From positions 322,501 through 386,500 of the forward strand of contig OX637636.1 in assembly GCA_951802195.1 (NCBI GenBank): a stretch of DNA of 64,000 nt, in the 5' to 3' direction. Each line of letters starts with the position of its first letter. The stretch's first letter is position 1. Below the pieces are notes generated by a model, which worked only from the letters and a program-made list of their open reading frames with translations, was not told the DNA's origin and did no database searches. Below are positions 22,909 through 34,337 of the stretch, piece after piece. The position numbers and the translations under genes are program-made. This DNA is from Tausonia pullulans. Its lineage: Eukaryota > Basidiomycota > Tremellomycetes > Cystofilobasidiales > Mrakiaceae.

Positions 22909-24028
22909 ATGCCCCTCGCGCGGCTCCTCGCCCATCGACCGCTCCTCACACTTCTCTCACGCCATCCTCATGAACTGACGTCGTCCATCGCTGCGTGCTT
23001 CCCACTACCGGGCACGCGACGCGCGCTCGCGACGACGCGTCCGGCTCTCAAGAAGACGCCAAGTCCGTCGTCTCCCTTCCCTCACTCCTCCTCTTCCCCT
23101 CCTTCCTGACTCCTTTCCTTTTCCGCGCGTAGAGTCGATCCTCTTCGGCGAAGACGACGACCCTCGCTATCACGACGACGGCCCCTCGCCTGCTCCCGCC
23201 GTCGCGGCCTCCGCCGCCAGCGCCGACCCCCTTGACCTCATCGACCTCCCGCCCGCGTCCTCGGTCCCCATCCTCACCCACGAGGAGCACACTCTCCTCA
23301 CCGTTCGCGAGGCCCGCGTCCGAGGCCTCCCTCACTCCATCAAGGCGCTCAACAAGCTTCTCGGGACGCAGAAGCGGTTCGTTCTGAACGAGAAGGACCT
23401 CGTCGAGCGGTTCGTGCGAGGTGCGTTCGCCCCTCCCCTCCCTCCCCCCCCCCCCCCTTCTCTTGCCCTCCCTTGCCCAGGTTGATGGTTGCGGGGTGGA
23501 CGAGCTAGGGTCCGGCCCAGGCGGCCAAGCGATCAACAAGCTTTCGACGTGCGTCGACCTCTTGCACGTCCCGACCGGGTTGCGCGTCTCGGCGCAGCCG
23601 ACGCGGAGCCTGAGCCACAACCGACGGAGCGCGAGGAAGCTCCTGGCAGAGAAGGTGAGCGGGCGTGTATTCGTCCTCAATAGGGGGCGGGGGGGGGGGG
23701 GGGGGCGCGTGTGGATGGGTCCGAGGCTGAATGATGGTCGAGGGGGAACCGATTGCAGATCGCGACGGCGGACGAGGAGAGTCACGCGCCAAGTAGGCAG
23801 GAGGTGCTGGGGGCCAAGACGGCCTTGAGGAAGGCGAGGGCGCGAAAGAAGGCGCTGAGGAAGTACAGAGCCCTTGACGAGCAGCAGGCGCAGGAGGAGG
23901 GAGAGAAGGTGCTGGGGATTGAGGATCCGGAGACGTCGAGGGACGGGCGAACGGCATCGTTGTCGTCGAGGGGCGACAGGGAGAAGTACGTCGTGAGAGG
24001 CAGACCACGGCTGAAGGTTCGCTGCTGA
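22909..24028 (+). CDS. Mitochondrial RF-1-domain protein (Rso55/MTRFR-like), GGQ peptidyl-tRNA hydrolase
   Basis: Exons 22909-23062, 23133-23420, 23509-23654 and 23759-24028 give 285 aa. The N-terminus (MPLARLLAHRPLLTLLSRHP, later RRALATTRP) is an Arg-rich mitochondrial presequence. The core is the class-I release-factor catalytic domain: LNEKDLVERFVR, GSGPGGQAINKLST, LLHVPTGLRVSAQPTRSLSHNR, then a Lys/Arg-rich tail. The GGQ motif hydrolyses peptidyl-tRNA; lacking a codon-recognition domain, this family is thought to rescue stalled mitoribosomes. The intron ending at 23508 interrupts the glycine just before SGPGGQ, so missplicing would remove the catalytic motif. The first donor (GTCCGT) is weak. 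A possible extra splice at the 3' end is not favoured. Confidence 0.85.
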
Positions 24029-25325
24029 CTTGTTTCTCTTCAGATGAGACCGAGAGCCACGTTGCAAAGGTTGTGCGGGCAGGCCAGGCTCGTCTGACAT
24101 GACGCACGCCAGCCTGCACCTGACAGCTTGGGACCGGTTGTCCTTTGCTTGCTTGCCCGTGTGTTTTGTTTGTGTTCGGAACGCGCTCTCGGGGCGCCCT
24201 TCGTAGGCCAAAGGCGGTAGCAATGCTCGATGTCGAGGCGGCAGTCACCCGAGGGAGACCAGGACGGCTGGCCCCTGTGCCGCGCGCGCGCAGGGAGGAA
24301 GGAGCGTGGAAAAGGCCGTTCATTCTTCCTCCCCCCCCCCCAGGAGAGGCTGTCTCGCAAGGCTGTGTTGACGATAAGAGCTATTCACATGTTCTGACAC
24401 GAGCAAGCGAGGCGTGAAGGTTGCAAGATCGGAGACAACAGGTGGAGGCCAGCGACCACCTGTCAATTGTGTCAACAGCGCGTCGCCCGCTTGAAGCCTG
24501 CCAGGCGGCGATACCCGAAGAACTGAGCCAGGGAGTCAGTCCATGAGGGACTCGTCGGGGTTGTCGTTGATTTGAGTCTTTAGACACGCCAGCACAACGC
24601 TGTACGAGCGGGAACGAGGTCCTATTGGCTTCAGACCATGGGAAAGGAATGCAGAGTTGGCGGACGTCTTAGCGTGTTCCCCTTTTGCGCTTGTGCTTTC
24701 TCTCTCGCTCTCCCTTGTCTTCTCATCTCACCTGGCCTCATTCCACCAAACCTCACTCGACTTAAGGTATCACGGCCGTAGTCGATGGGAAAGAGCAGAA
24801 GGAAGGGAAGTGTTAGGATTGGCTCAAGGGTCAAGGGCTGAGTAGGAGGGGTGAGAGGGGGGACGCGGGTGGCGGATTGTGTTGAAGGTCTATGTTCGCC
24901 CTGGGGTCCAATGTGGTTGCAAGCTTATTTCATATACCCACTCGACTCTACCCGCTCATATAAGGTTAACCTAGTGGCGTAAAAAATACTACAAAGGGAG
25001 GACAAGGGATGAAAACTACTAGATTATAGGTCTCCGTGAATCGCTCCTTCCAACAGATTGGACTGAAGTGCTGGTAGTGACACAGATTCACTTCGAGGTC
25101 TTGGGCAGGTTTGTCGAATCCAAATGAGAGTCAGAGTACAAAACAAAATGCAAGATGAACTGTGTTTTTTTATTTATTGGCGAGCGTGAGAATATAGGGG
25201 GGAATGGGAAGGACCCCAGAGCACGGAATGTGTGACAGATGAGAGAGACTAAGGAGTGAAGAAATGGAAATGCTGGGTGAGCAAGGGAAAAGATATACCG
25301 GCGCCGAGTTGACCAGGCGTAGTAG

Positions 25326-25431
25326 GATCGAGGTGATAAATCCGAGAGTTCCGGGAGTTCCTGACTCAGGATCGAGGTGGCAATTCCGGGAGATCCGCAA
25401 ATCCGAAAGTTCCGGGAGATCCTGACAGGAA
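25326..25431. repeat. Imperfect direct repeat with TTCCGGGAG units
   Basis: GATCGAGGTG occurs at 25326 and again at 25370; each copy is followed by TTCCGGGAG units and a CCTGAC ending. Three TTCCGGGAG units are visible. It lies upstream of the dienelactone hydrolase and could be a remnant duplication or a cluster of binding sites; I cannot decide. Confidence 0.6.
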
Positions 25432-25510
25432 TAGGGAGGAAACCCGAGAGCGTCCCCTCTCAGGCACAACGCGAAATCACAAGTGAGCTTCCATCGAGCG
25501 TTCCCCCCTT

Positions 25511-25516
25511 TATAAA
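25511..25516 (+). promoter_or_regulatory. TATA-like box upstream of dienelactone hydrolase
   Basis: TATAAA in the context CCCTTTATAAAGTG. The long distance to the ATG implies either a leader of over 300 nt or a leader intron. Weak evidence. Confidence 0.25.
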
Positions 25517-25907
25517 GTGTTTCTATCGGAGATTTGGGTTGGGGTCTGCAGCTCGCCGCCGCCTATCCCAACGCCTGATGCGTCTCTCAAGCTTTGTCTT
25601 GCCTACGCTCTGCCTCTTTGGCCGAGTAACCAAGCTTTTTTTTTGTCTACCGCTCATCCCTTTCGAACGTCCGCAGCGAATCTTTCTTTCTTTCTTGTCG
25701 TCGGTATCGTCGTCTCCAGCTGAAGGGGCAAAGGATCTCGAGCCCTCTAACCCATGTGGGGTAGACTCACCGGTCGACTTACGTCATCTGTCTCTCGCTG
25801 GAGCCAGCAGGGAGGGTCCATAAGGGTCGATCCACACTCGCCCGTTCCATTTTCATCCTCACCATCACCTATCCCACTTTCCCCACTATCCTCAACACTA
25901 TTCCGCC

Positions 25908-27393
25908 ATGTCTGCCCCTCTCGAAGTCAAGTCCTGCTGTGTCTCCGGCCGTGAGTTCCTGCCCCCCTTGCACGCCGTTGCTCCTCCTCGAGCGAGCGAC
26001 TCGGAGGGGCTTGGCCTATCCTCTCCTACCCAGGCTCATCCCGACCCATCCTCAGACATCCACTCTGGAACGCCCAAGGGAACTGTCTCCAACGTCTACT
26101 CTCTCCCGACGTACATTGCTACCCCCGAGGGCGGCTCTAAGGCCAAGACCGCCGTCTTTCTCACGTGCGTGCTGCTCCTGCTGCCTTGCGCGCTTGGTAC
26201 CGTTGACGTGCATTGACGTGCGAGTCCTGACTATGCTCTTCTCCTCTCTCAGCGACATCTTCGGCTTTGATCTCCCCAACGTCCGCCTCCTTGCGGACGA
26301 GTGGGCCGAGAAGGGCTACTACGTGCTCGTCCCGGACATTCTGCAGGGGGACCCCATTCCGCACGACCTCCTCGTGCGTCCTGATCTCTCTGCCCCGCTT
26401 GTCAGGAACTTACTTCCGCTTGCCTCTCTGCCAGAATGCGATCGTCCCGAACTTGAACGAGCAGAAGCGCCAGAGCATCGTCACCAAGGCGTACGTGCTC
26501 GTCCTTTCTCCTTTCGCTCTCCTCCCTCTTCACTCAGAACCTCCTCCCCCTCCCTATCCTCCTCTTATTCCACAGTGCCAACGGCATCAAGGCTGGCGCG
26601 GCGTACGGCCCGTGGGCCATCAAGCACCGCGAGGCCGTGACCCTCCCGGTCGTAACCGAGTACCTCAAGGCCGTCCGCGCCGACTCGTCGGTTGGCAAGA
26701 TCGCCACCGTCGGCTTCTGCTTTGGAGGGCGCTACGCGATCATCGCTGCTGGAAAGGACAGTGTCGTCAAGTGAGTTGAGCGAGAAAAGGTTGAAACGCG
26801 CCTACATTGGTTGGCTGAACCCTTTTGCCATGATGCGCCGCCAGCGCTGCCATTGCGTACCACCCTGTAGGTCCTCTGTTCGATCGTTCAGGGACCAAGA
26901 GTGCTCTATGGACTGTTCGCTGATTCTTCTTTGGCCCACTCCAGTCTGGGGTCTCGATCCCCGACGACCTTACCTCCCTTTCTAGGCCTACCCTCATTGC
27001 TATCGGAGATGTTCGACCCCTTTATTCAGATCCGTCCATGTGATCTGCCAGCAACTGACTTGCGATCTCCTCCCATTCCCCCAGGTCGACTCCATCATGC
27101 CCATGTCCGAGGTCGAGAAGGCGATCTCCGTCTTCAACGACCTCAAAGAGAAGAACAAGTCGACCGGCCTCGAGGTCAAGGTCTACCCTCAGGTACGTCC
27201 CTCCTCCCTCTCTCAGCTCCTTGGCCGGTGTGCATGAGCTGACGAGATCCACATATTTGTGCGTGCGATGTGATACCCGCCTTAGGCCGTCCATGGCTTC
27301 TCGGTCCGTGGAGACCAGGAGAACGATGAGGAGAGGAAGCTCAAGGAGGACGCGTTCAAGGACGCCCAAGCGTTCCTCGACAAGTACCTATGA
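25908..27393 (+). CDS. Dienelactone hydrolase family protein
   Basis: Alpha/beta-hydrolase of about 250 aa in seven or so exons; exon 1 is 25908-25950 and exon 2 starts at 26056. Family landmarks in order: CVSGHIHSGTPKGT, TYIATPE, FLTDIFGFDLPNVRLLADEW, YYVLVPDILQGDP, the nucleophile elbow GFCFGGRYA (Cys), AIGDVDSIMP (Asp) and VHGFSVRGD (His), completing the Cys-Asp-His triad. The bacterial prototype opens dienelactones in chlorocatechol breakdown; fungal homologues are widespread and their substrates mostly unknown. No targeting signal is seen, so it is probably cytosolic. Introns are short and all consistent with the frame where checked. Confidence 0.92.
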
Positions 27394-30300
27394 TGATTGA
27401 GCTGAGCGTGCATTCCTGGCCACTGTAAAACAATATTATGCCTGCATATATTACCTCATCCTTGGACTTTTCAGCGTCAGTATCAACGACAATGACGGCG
27501 GTCGCTTTCACTGGTAGTGGCAAACAACCACCGCACGCCAGCGCGTCCATGGTTCCTCCTCTCTTGAAATTCCCAGTACTCGTAGATTGTCTATGGCGGC
27601 AAGTAATTGCTTCCTAAAATCGAACTAGGTCGATTTCTGGTGGCTCTAGTCTAAGACCGCTGCTGGAGGATGGCCACTCGTCTTGCCATTGAGGCCTGAC
27701 CCTCTTGCGCAAGCTCCGATTCATCCTATCTCCTCCCCTCTCTCTAATTCTTTACCACGCTGGAATCACCGGAAAAGCTAGACCACAAGCGTTCGCCCCT
27801 CTGAGGCTGGCAGACAGCGCGCCGCCTCGACTAAGAAGCTCGGATGACGAACCTCGCTGCACAGGGTCCCGCCCCACTCGACCGAAGGATATTGTCTGGT
27901 CTCTTGGGTGGCTGCCTGCCTGCCCTGAGCGAGGCTTGCACACGACACAAAGTCGGACTGCTTCCGGGCAGCTTGCTTGCGTATGAATGGACGGGCTAGA
28001 GAGTGCGTATCAGGCGGCTCGTGCAGGTCGCAGCCTGCCCGTCTGGCCGACCTAGCGATGCCTGCTCATCCATGGCCTCTCGGTATCGAAGAGACAGGGC
28101 TCCGAGATGCCTGATCTGCTGTAGAAAGGCAAGGTAGGCAGAAACACGGAGGGACGGAAGGGAGAGATAGTATAAGGGAAACCTGGGAGATGGAAACCGA
28201 AAGCGGAGCGCAAGGCGACGAGATCACGAGTCCAGGCTCTCCCACTCTCCCTCCTGAGAATGTCTTCGCCTTCCTCCCTCCCCCTCAGCGGTCTCGCCTC
28301 CATCTAGCCACGACTCACGCAGTCAGAAACGAACCCGAGCCTTGGAATAGCGTGCATAGAGCCGAATAGCGAGGGAGGAGCTGATGAATCGACGAGGTCG
28401 GACCAGGTTCCCAATTTCCCGTTTTGAAAGGTTCCTGGCTTTCCCTGAAAAAAGGGTTATCGATCTGACGACTACGAGGGCCTCCCTCTGGCTGTTGACA
28501 GGCTTCGCACGGTTGCCAGCCCGTTCCACAGACTCGGTGCAGTCATGTTGTGGGTCTTTCGTTCGATCTCTTGCTCGGTGATGGACATGCATTGACTTTG
28601 AATTACAAGTAGTTCAACGTGCTGTCTGAGCTCCCTGTGCCGATGCCGACCTTGATGAGCGGCCGGATATTACATCAAAGAGCTAATGACAACCGGGTGG
28701 CTGGAAGCAGACTTCACTCTCCTCGCTCGCCTTCACACCCCAGAATTTCTAATAGAGGATATGGCTTTCGATAGAAGCAAGAAGTCACGCGAGCACAACA
28801 CTTTGAGTTCGTTCGCACGGCCGCGGAAACGCCGAGCGGGCGGGCGTGTCTCAGAGTTCCCTCCGCGCGAGGATCGGCCGGCGTCATGGCCAGCTGTGGA
28901 GATCGGCGCAAATGCAGGCTCATCATCCTGGTGCCCCTTTCTTTGCTCTTCTCCCTCAGGCGCACCAGACGTCGCTGCTGGTGGGGCTCCCTCCTCCTTC
29001 GGCGTATACATGCCAGGCCTGGGCCATGGCTTTGTAAAGATCAATATATGCATGCACGCGGAAGAAAGGGAAGGCGGCAAGTTTAGGCAAACGGACCCGC
29101 GAGAGAGAATAGTCTCGTGCGCCGCCAGATGCATGCATGCACATGGGAATAAGCTCAGCCCTCCTCGACCTCCTCAGAAAGGGAAGACCGGCCGTTTCGA
29201 AAGCTGAGGCAATGCCTGGCCGATTCAGTGCCCTTCTCGCCGCGCGCGAGAGCGCGAGATCGACCATGCACGGGAACATACGATGGCATTCCTGCTTAGA
29301 AAGGCGTCGACTTTGGAAAATCAATGATGTGCTCGCTTGAGAAAGCTGTACTTGACTGTTGGTGCTTGTGACTTGAGGACGCGAGATGAGGTGACGGCGA
29401 CTATTGGACGTGATCTCCTCTCCGCACGGGCGCTCGATGGCCCTTGTCAAAGCTTGGGGCGAACATAACTTCTGTCTTCAGATGACCTCGCTAAGGTCTG
29501 CTCTTGAGTCAGGCCTCCCATAATTGGAACTAGTCTTTCCGCTGGCATGAGAGGTTCCGGAAGGCGCCCGCTGACCAGAGCGGGTTCAGCCCTTTCAAAC
29601 TCGCCATCTCTCTTTTTGGTTGATCTTCCGCAATTATGGAAAAATGTATATCCTGATTCGGCAGAGCTGTTGAGTTCTATGTCACCCTCGGTCTTTCTTG
29701 TTTCCCGGTTTCATGGAGCGACGATACCAGCAGGACCGTGAGCTTCGGGAGCGTGTTCCGCTTGCTTGCCGCTCTGTACTTGAGTCTGCTCTCGTTCCCC
29801 TTGCGGCCATGTCCTCTGCCCCGGCAAGACTTTGCTGGAGTTCAACTATTTGGGCGCAGCTTGAAGAATATGCTCAAATGCTCATCAGGCCGAAACCAGG
29901 ATAATTTTTGATGACTTCTTTGTTTCTCTAGCTCGAGTCATGAGGGTGGATTGTACGCAGGTGGGCGGGCGATGACAGCAACGGCGCAGCTCTGGAAAAG
30001 ATTTCAACTTAATCTGTAGCAGGACACATATCATGATTCTTCCTTTCACACCCTGCCACCTCCGTCTAGAATGAAAACAGCCCCTCTTCTAGTGAATCGC
30101 AAAGGAGTTTTATCGTGGTCATTCACCACCCGCATCTTTCCCCTCAACGCTCCTTTCCTGCTTTTTCTTCCCCTTCTCAACATCATGTTTGCCCTTGGTT
30201 TTCTCGTGCTCCTCCTCCCGGTCTTCAACATCTTCTGTGCCGCCTCTCCTATCGCTTTTACTCCATCATGAGGTGAGACTCTTGAGAAGCATATCGCGCT

Positions 30301-32978
30301 CAGCAGTTTTTGTTTTGCGGTTGTCCATCTTCCCTGCCTGATAATCAGAGGCCGACATTCTCTGCCGTTTCTCCCTTGAAAGTCAACATCGACGGCCCCG
30401 AGCATCCCGGACATTGTCTTCAACGTTCCCATCGTCTTCAGCCCGGGGGCGCCACTCATTGAAAATATGTGTATCTTCCTGCCCGTCCCCGACGTCCTCT
30501 GAGTATGCGCTGTACGTTGAGGTTGTCATCATCTTACTTCTCAGATCTCAAGCTACTGGTTGCTGCATGATCCGCTCTGTTACAAGGGACCGTCAACGGT
30601 ATCCCGACTCCTACTAACAGGGCATTATCGACTTGGTGGTCACGGCGCAGTTCAATACCCTTAATGCAAAAGCTTTGTCTTCCTCGATGCTATGTTCAGA
30701 AAGCCGGCCAATAGGACCTCGTCAACCAACGGGCATCAGTTTCTAATATATAGGCGACCAATGCATCCCCGACCAACTTTGATCGGTGGCAGGACTGAAT
30801 CTGCCGATACCCTGTCTATAGTAGGTCTCCACCTCGACTTGCGCTAACACCTAAGCTTTAAGCAAGATTCTCACCCGCCGCGCCTTAGCCCTCTATGTGA
30901 ACTCTTGGTCTGATGCTCTGTCTCTGCTGGCCAAACCTTCTAGCGTAGCGTCCCTTGTTACCGGTTGAGTATATCGATAATGCCTCAGATAGCCTATATT
31001 TTGAGAATATATCCATATCATAAGCCTCATTTAGTATTTCTGCATTGACTGTCGCTTTCTTTTTTTTTGTAGTCTCACCTAGTCTAGAAGAAGACGCTTG
31101 GCGATGCACGTCTGCGATTTCCCGGCTCTTGCCTGCACGTCTCCATTCGTCGCTCCCGAATTCTCCGTGCATTCCCTCCGAGGTTATCCCGCTATCGCTC
31201 GATGCGGCGGTGGATTTATGAATTATCCACTCCATATCACGTATGACGTTCAGACGGTCGAAGGACAGCTGAGATCTCATTCGACGTGCCGATCGATTTA
31301 GCTGTGGCTTTTTCTCGATTTGAGAGACTGTTACGGCAGAAAGTGAAGCTCCATCCTTCCCCTAAGACAAGCTTTCTTGTCATGTCCCCCTCCACTTTGT
31401 GTGTGTGTGTGCGTGTCTAAGGGCGAGCATCTGCTACGGGTCGGCAAGATGGCCCGCAAAGCTCGATCGATCGTCCTGAGATTCCGCCTAGATGAGCGCC
31501 CACGGTATGAACCTTTCGTGACCTCATCTTTTCGCTAGTCAATATGATGGTCTTCCTGACACCGATGACATTCGAAGAACTTGTTTTGTCTCTGGCACTG
31601 GGACAAAAAGAGAGAATGAAACAGAGAGGGTAGACGTCGTCGGTCGACACGCCACCCGCCTATCAGTAACGATGATGACGATCAGCAAAACAAGCATCCT
31701 CATAGTAGGTAGTTATGCCCATTCTTCAAAGGCATTTGGCTGGAAGAGCCAAAGGTAAGGGCCATTTCACGATGACAACGGACCCAGGACAGGTCCACGG
31801 CACCCTCAGATTAGGGGCAATCGGCTGACCCAGTGCCATGGATCACCCCTGGCTTGTACGGCGAATCAATTTGATGCTCGTCACATGAGAGGGGCTTCCT
31901 TGCACACGCCAAGCTGTGGTGCACAATACGATAGCGCCTGTGACGCACTGTGGAAGTGCCCAGGGATACTTCGTCCTCACGGACGGAAATGGAAGGGCAA
32001 ACTATCCACATTAGGGGCACAACCAAGAAGCCAATCTGGCCCTCCTTCGCTACTCAAAGTTGGTTCCTTGGCGGAACCGATGCATAGACCCACAGCGGAG
32101 GAAAACATGATTGATATTGAAACAGGATCGAGCAACAGTGCAAAGGAAAGTCGTTCCAGAACAACGCTGAACGAGTGACGTGGCGTTCCCAGCTTTCGGG
32201 CGAATATGAGCCTGAGATCGTCAAGGGGGGGCGGGGTTCTGTCTCAGGGAGATGGGAAGGCCGAGGCCGAACTTAAAATTGCTCCGGCTTCGCTTCCGTC
32301 AGCCCGCGCTCTCGCTCTTGCCAATCACCGGGCCTGCGCGGAGGTCGACTTTTTATCCCTGCAGCTGCTTGTGGCCTGTCAACAACGGAAAGGGTTCACG
32401 ATTGTGTGCTAAGGCTGCACAGATACATGTGCTCGCTGAAGACATGGGAAAAAGGAAGCGAGAAAGGAGAAATTCATTTGGCGAGATGAGGGAAGAAAGT
32501 CTACTGTTATTATCTTCCGCAAGTGTGTCGAGAACACGGCACGCGGCGGCTCCTTTACCTTTACCTCGGGGACAAATGGAAGCGGACGCCGAGGAAAACA
32601 ACGATCAGAGTGCGGAGACTGCATGACCGGTTCTTTGTGGTGGCTGAAAGCTGCTCGAGTCTAAATTGACTAGGCCAACTAACGGACCGGTGATGAGTGT
32701 CCAGTGCTCGCCGGCCTAATAAGGAAAAGCGTGGGAGCGAGAAGTGCCATGGTGCCATGGTGCAGCGTGCCAAACTTTCTTAAGGACGCACTACCCCGAA
32801 ACTTTCTTCTGAGACGTGAGCTGCGTAATTTCCTTTCTTTATGCAGGATCTTGCGCATAAAGGAATGATGAGGGCGCCCCACAGTGAGACACCCATCAAC
32901 ATTCACTTGGTCCTTGCTCTTTCCTGCTTCAATTGCCCCCACATTCCTTCAACTTCCCTCCCATCGACACTACACGCC
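27394..32978. other. 5.6 kb gene-poor region
   Basis: I find no gene I can support on either strand. Open frames are short and unlike the neighbours. Features seen: TGCATGCA at 29049-29056 and TGCATGCATGCA at 29130-29141, a GT-rich stretch near 31,399-31,416, a doubled CCATGGTG at about 32,748-32,763, and AT-richer DNA from about 29,900 on. An open stretch near 30,380-30,500 (+) reads PDIVFNVPIVFSPGAPLIEN but has no flanking gene structure that I recognise. No terminal repeats or transposon proteins were recognised. Confidence 0.5.
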
Positions 32979-33979
32979 ATGCGTTTCTTCACTCTCCTCA
33001 CCCTCGCTGTCCCTGCCATCTCGGCTGCCTTCGCTGAGGCCTCCCCCGTTGACCTCGCGCCTTCGTTGGTTGAGCGTTCGCCCCTGGAAAAGCGCATCGC
33101 GCTCTCCAACACCCAACTCTGCGTTCGTTTCTTTCGTTCCTCTGTCAAACGTTCCAATCCCTACCTGCAGGCATCCAACTGATCATTATACCGTTCCTAT
33201 TTTATTTTTCTTTCTCTCAGATCAACGTCGGCCCTACCACTCTCTCCACCAGTCTCTCGCTCCCCCTCGTCGGTAACCTTTTTTCGACTAACTTGGGCTT
33301 CAACGTTGCTATTCCTGCAGCAACCTGCGTTTGCGCCGTGTGTAGAATCTTTTTCTCTTGTCTCGGGGTTGCCGTCTTCGAACACACAACTAACCTTTGG
33401 ACATCCCACTCAGGCGACGGTCGGCGGTGTCCCTACCATCACTTCCGGCGGCCTCCTCACAACCCAAGTTTCTGCGAACTTTGACGCGGTTGTTGGCATC
33501 CTCGCACTCCTCGACAGGACTGCCGGTGAGCCATATTAGAATCAAGGTCTTCTGGAGGATAATCTCTGAATAAACTTGTTGTTATCTTAGCCCTTCAGAG
33601 TGTCACCGCTCTCCTTAATGCTCAGCTTCTCAACCTTGTCCAGACCACCCTCGGTCCTGTCAACTGCGTTTACCCCACGGGCTCGGTCCAGGCTTCGACT
33701 TGTGCAAACACTTGCGGTTTCAGTACGTCCTCTGTTGCTGAGTACGAAGGTCGTCCAACGCCTGACAGCCACTGACTGCCTTTTAAATGTGCAGCCTGCC
33801 CGTCTCCCCTTGTCATCAACCAGTCCAACACCGCTTGCGTCCTCACGGCTTCTCAGTTCACCAAGCGCTCCCTCAAGCGCTACAACAAGTCGGCTTCTTG
33901 GATCGCCAAGCGTAACGTCTCCCCTCGCCGTGCCGCTGCTCTCGCTGTCAAGCGTGCTGCGGTTCCCCCAGTCGTTTAG
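32979..33979 (+). CDS. Secreted eight-cysteine protein (paralogue A)
   Basis: Exons 32979-33122, 33221-33337, 33414-33525, 33591-33722 and 33795-33979 give 229 aa. An N-terminal signal peptide (MRFFTLLTLAVPAISAAFA) is followed by a short propeptide ending LEKR, a Kex2-type site. The mature part has eight cysteines: NTQLC, TCVC, VNC, then CANTCGFTC, then a final TACVL, with hydrophobic stretches between. The C-terminus is Lys/Arg-rich and cysteine-free. The pattern is C..CxC..C..CxxxCxxxC..C, not the C-CC-C pattern of hydrophobins, and I do not recognise the family. A paralogue with the same cysteines and shared intron positions is at 49339-50488. Probably secreted or wall-associated. Confidence 0.85.
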
Positions 33980-34337
33980 ATGGTTTCTCGCTTGTTATAA
34001 TTTTCTCGTTTCTCGGACTCTTCCTTTCCATATCATTCTCATCAGAAACTGCGCCTACATCCTCGCGCTTTTATCTTATAGTCTAGTCCTCCTACTTACT
34101 GGCCTTGACAGCATCATTCATTCCGTTCCCTTCCCGTTCCTTTGGATTCTGGCTTTTTAGTCTGCTTCTCACTCGTGTGTATGCCTGAACCCGGGAGCCT
34201 CCGCCCCGTACAATCGTGTTACAAATCTTATTTAGATATGGACATCGTCTAATGGTCGAGAGTAAAGCAGAGGCAGCCCAGCAAATCTGTCTGTCTATTT
34301 GGCGTGAATCTACAAGACAGGTGGCCAGAGGTGTCGG
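33980..34337. other. Convergent spacer between secreted protein A and phosphate carrier
   Basis: 358 bp of 3' flanking DNA for two convergent genes, T-rich on the left side. Nothing else is seen. Confidence 0.4.

Larger units (their letters stand above)
24029..25907. other. 1.9 kb intergenic region upstream of dienelactone hydrolase
   Basis: No supported gene. It holds a C-run (24330-24341), an AT-richer patch near 24,940-25,060 and an imperfect direct repeat at 25326-25431. A TATAAA lies at 25511-25516, about 395 bp before the dienelactone hydrolase ATG, followed by a pyrimidine-rich leader. Confidence 0.4.

Noticed and set aside
28686-29207. 173-codon + strand frame in the gene desert
   Set aside because: No start context, no family, and it contains two TGCATGCA elements that elsewhere are only in non-coding DNA.
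32979-33979. Hydrophobin assignment for the eight-cysteine proteins
   Set aside because: Eight cysteines fit, but the adjacent CC pairs that define hydrophobins are missing.
34240-34330. tRNA-like string (CGTCTAATGGTC)
   Set aside because: No matching T-arm (GGTTCGA) or acceptor pairing follows; it lies in the 3' spacer of the phosphate carrier.
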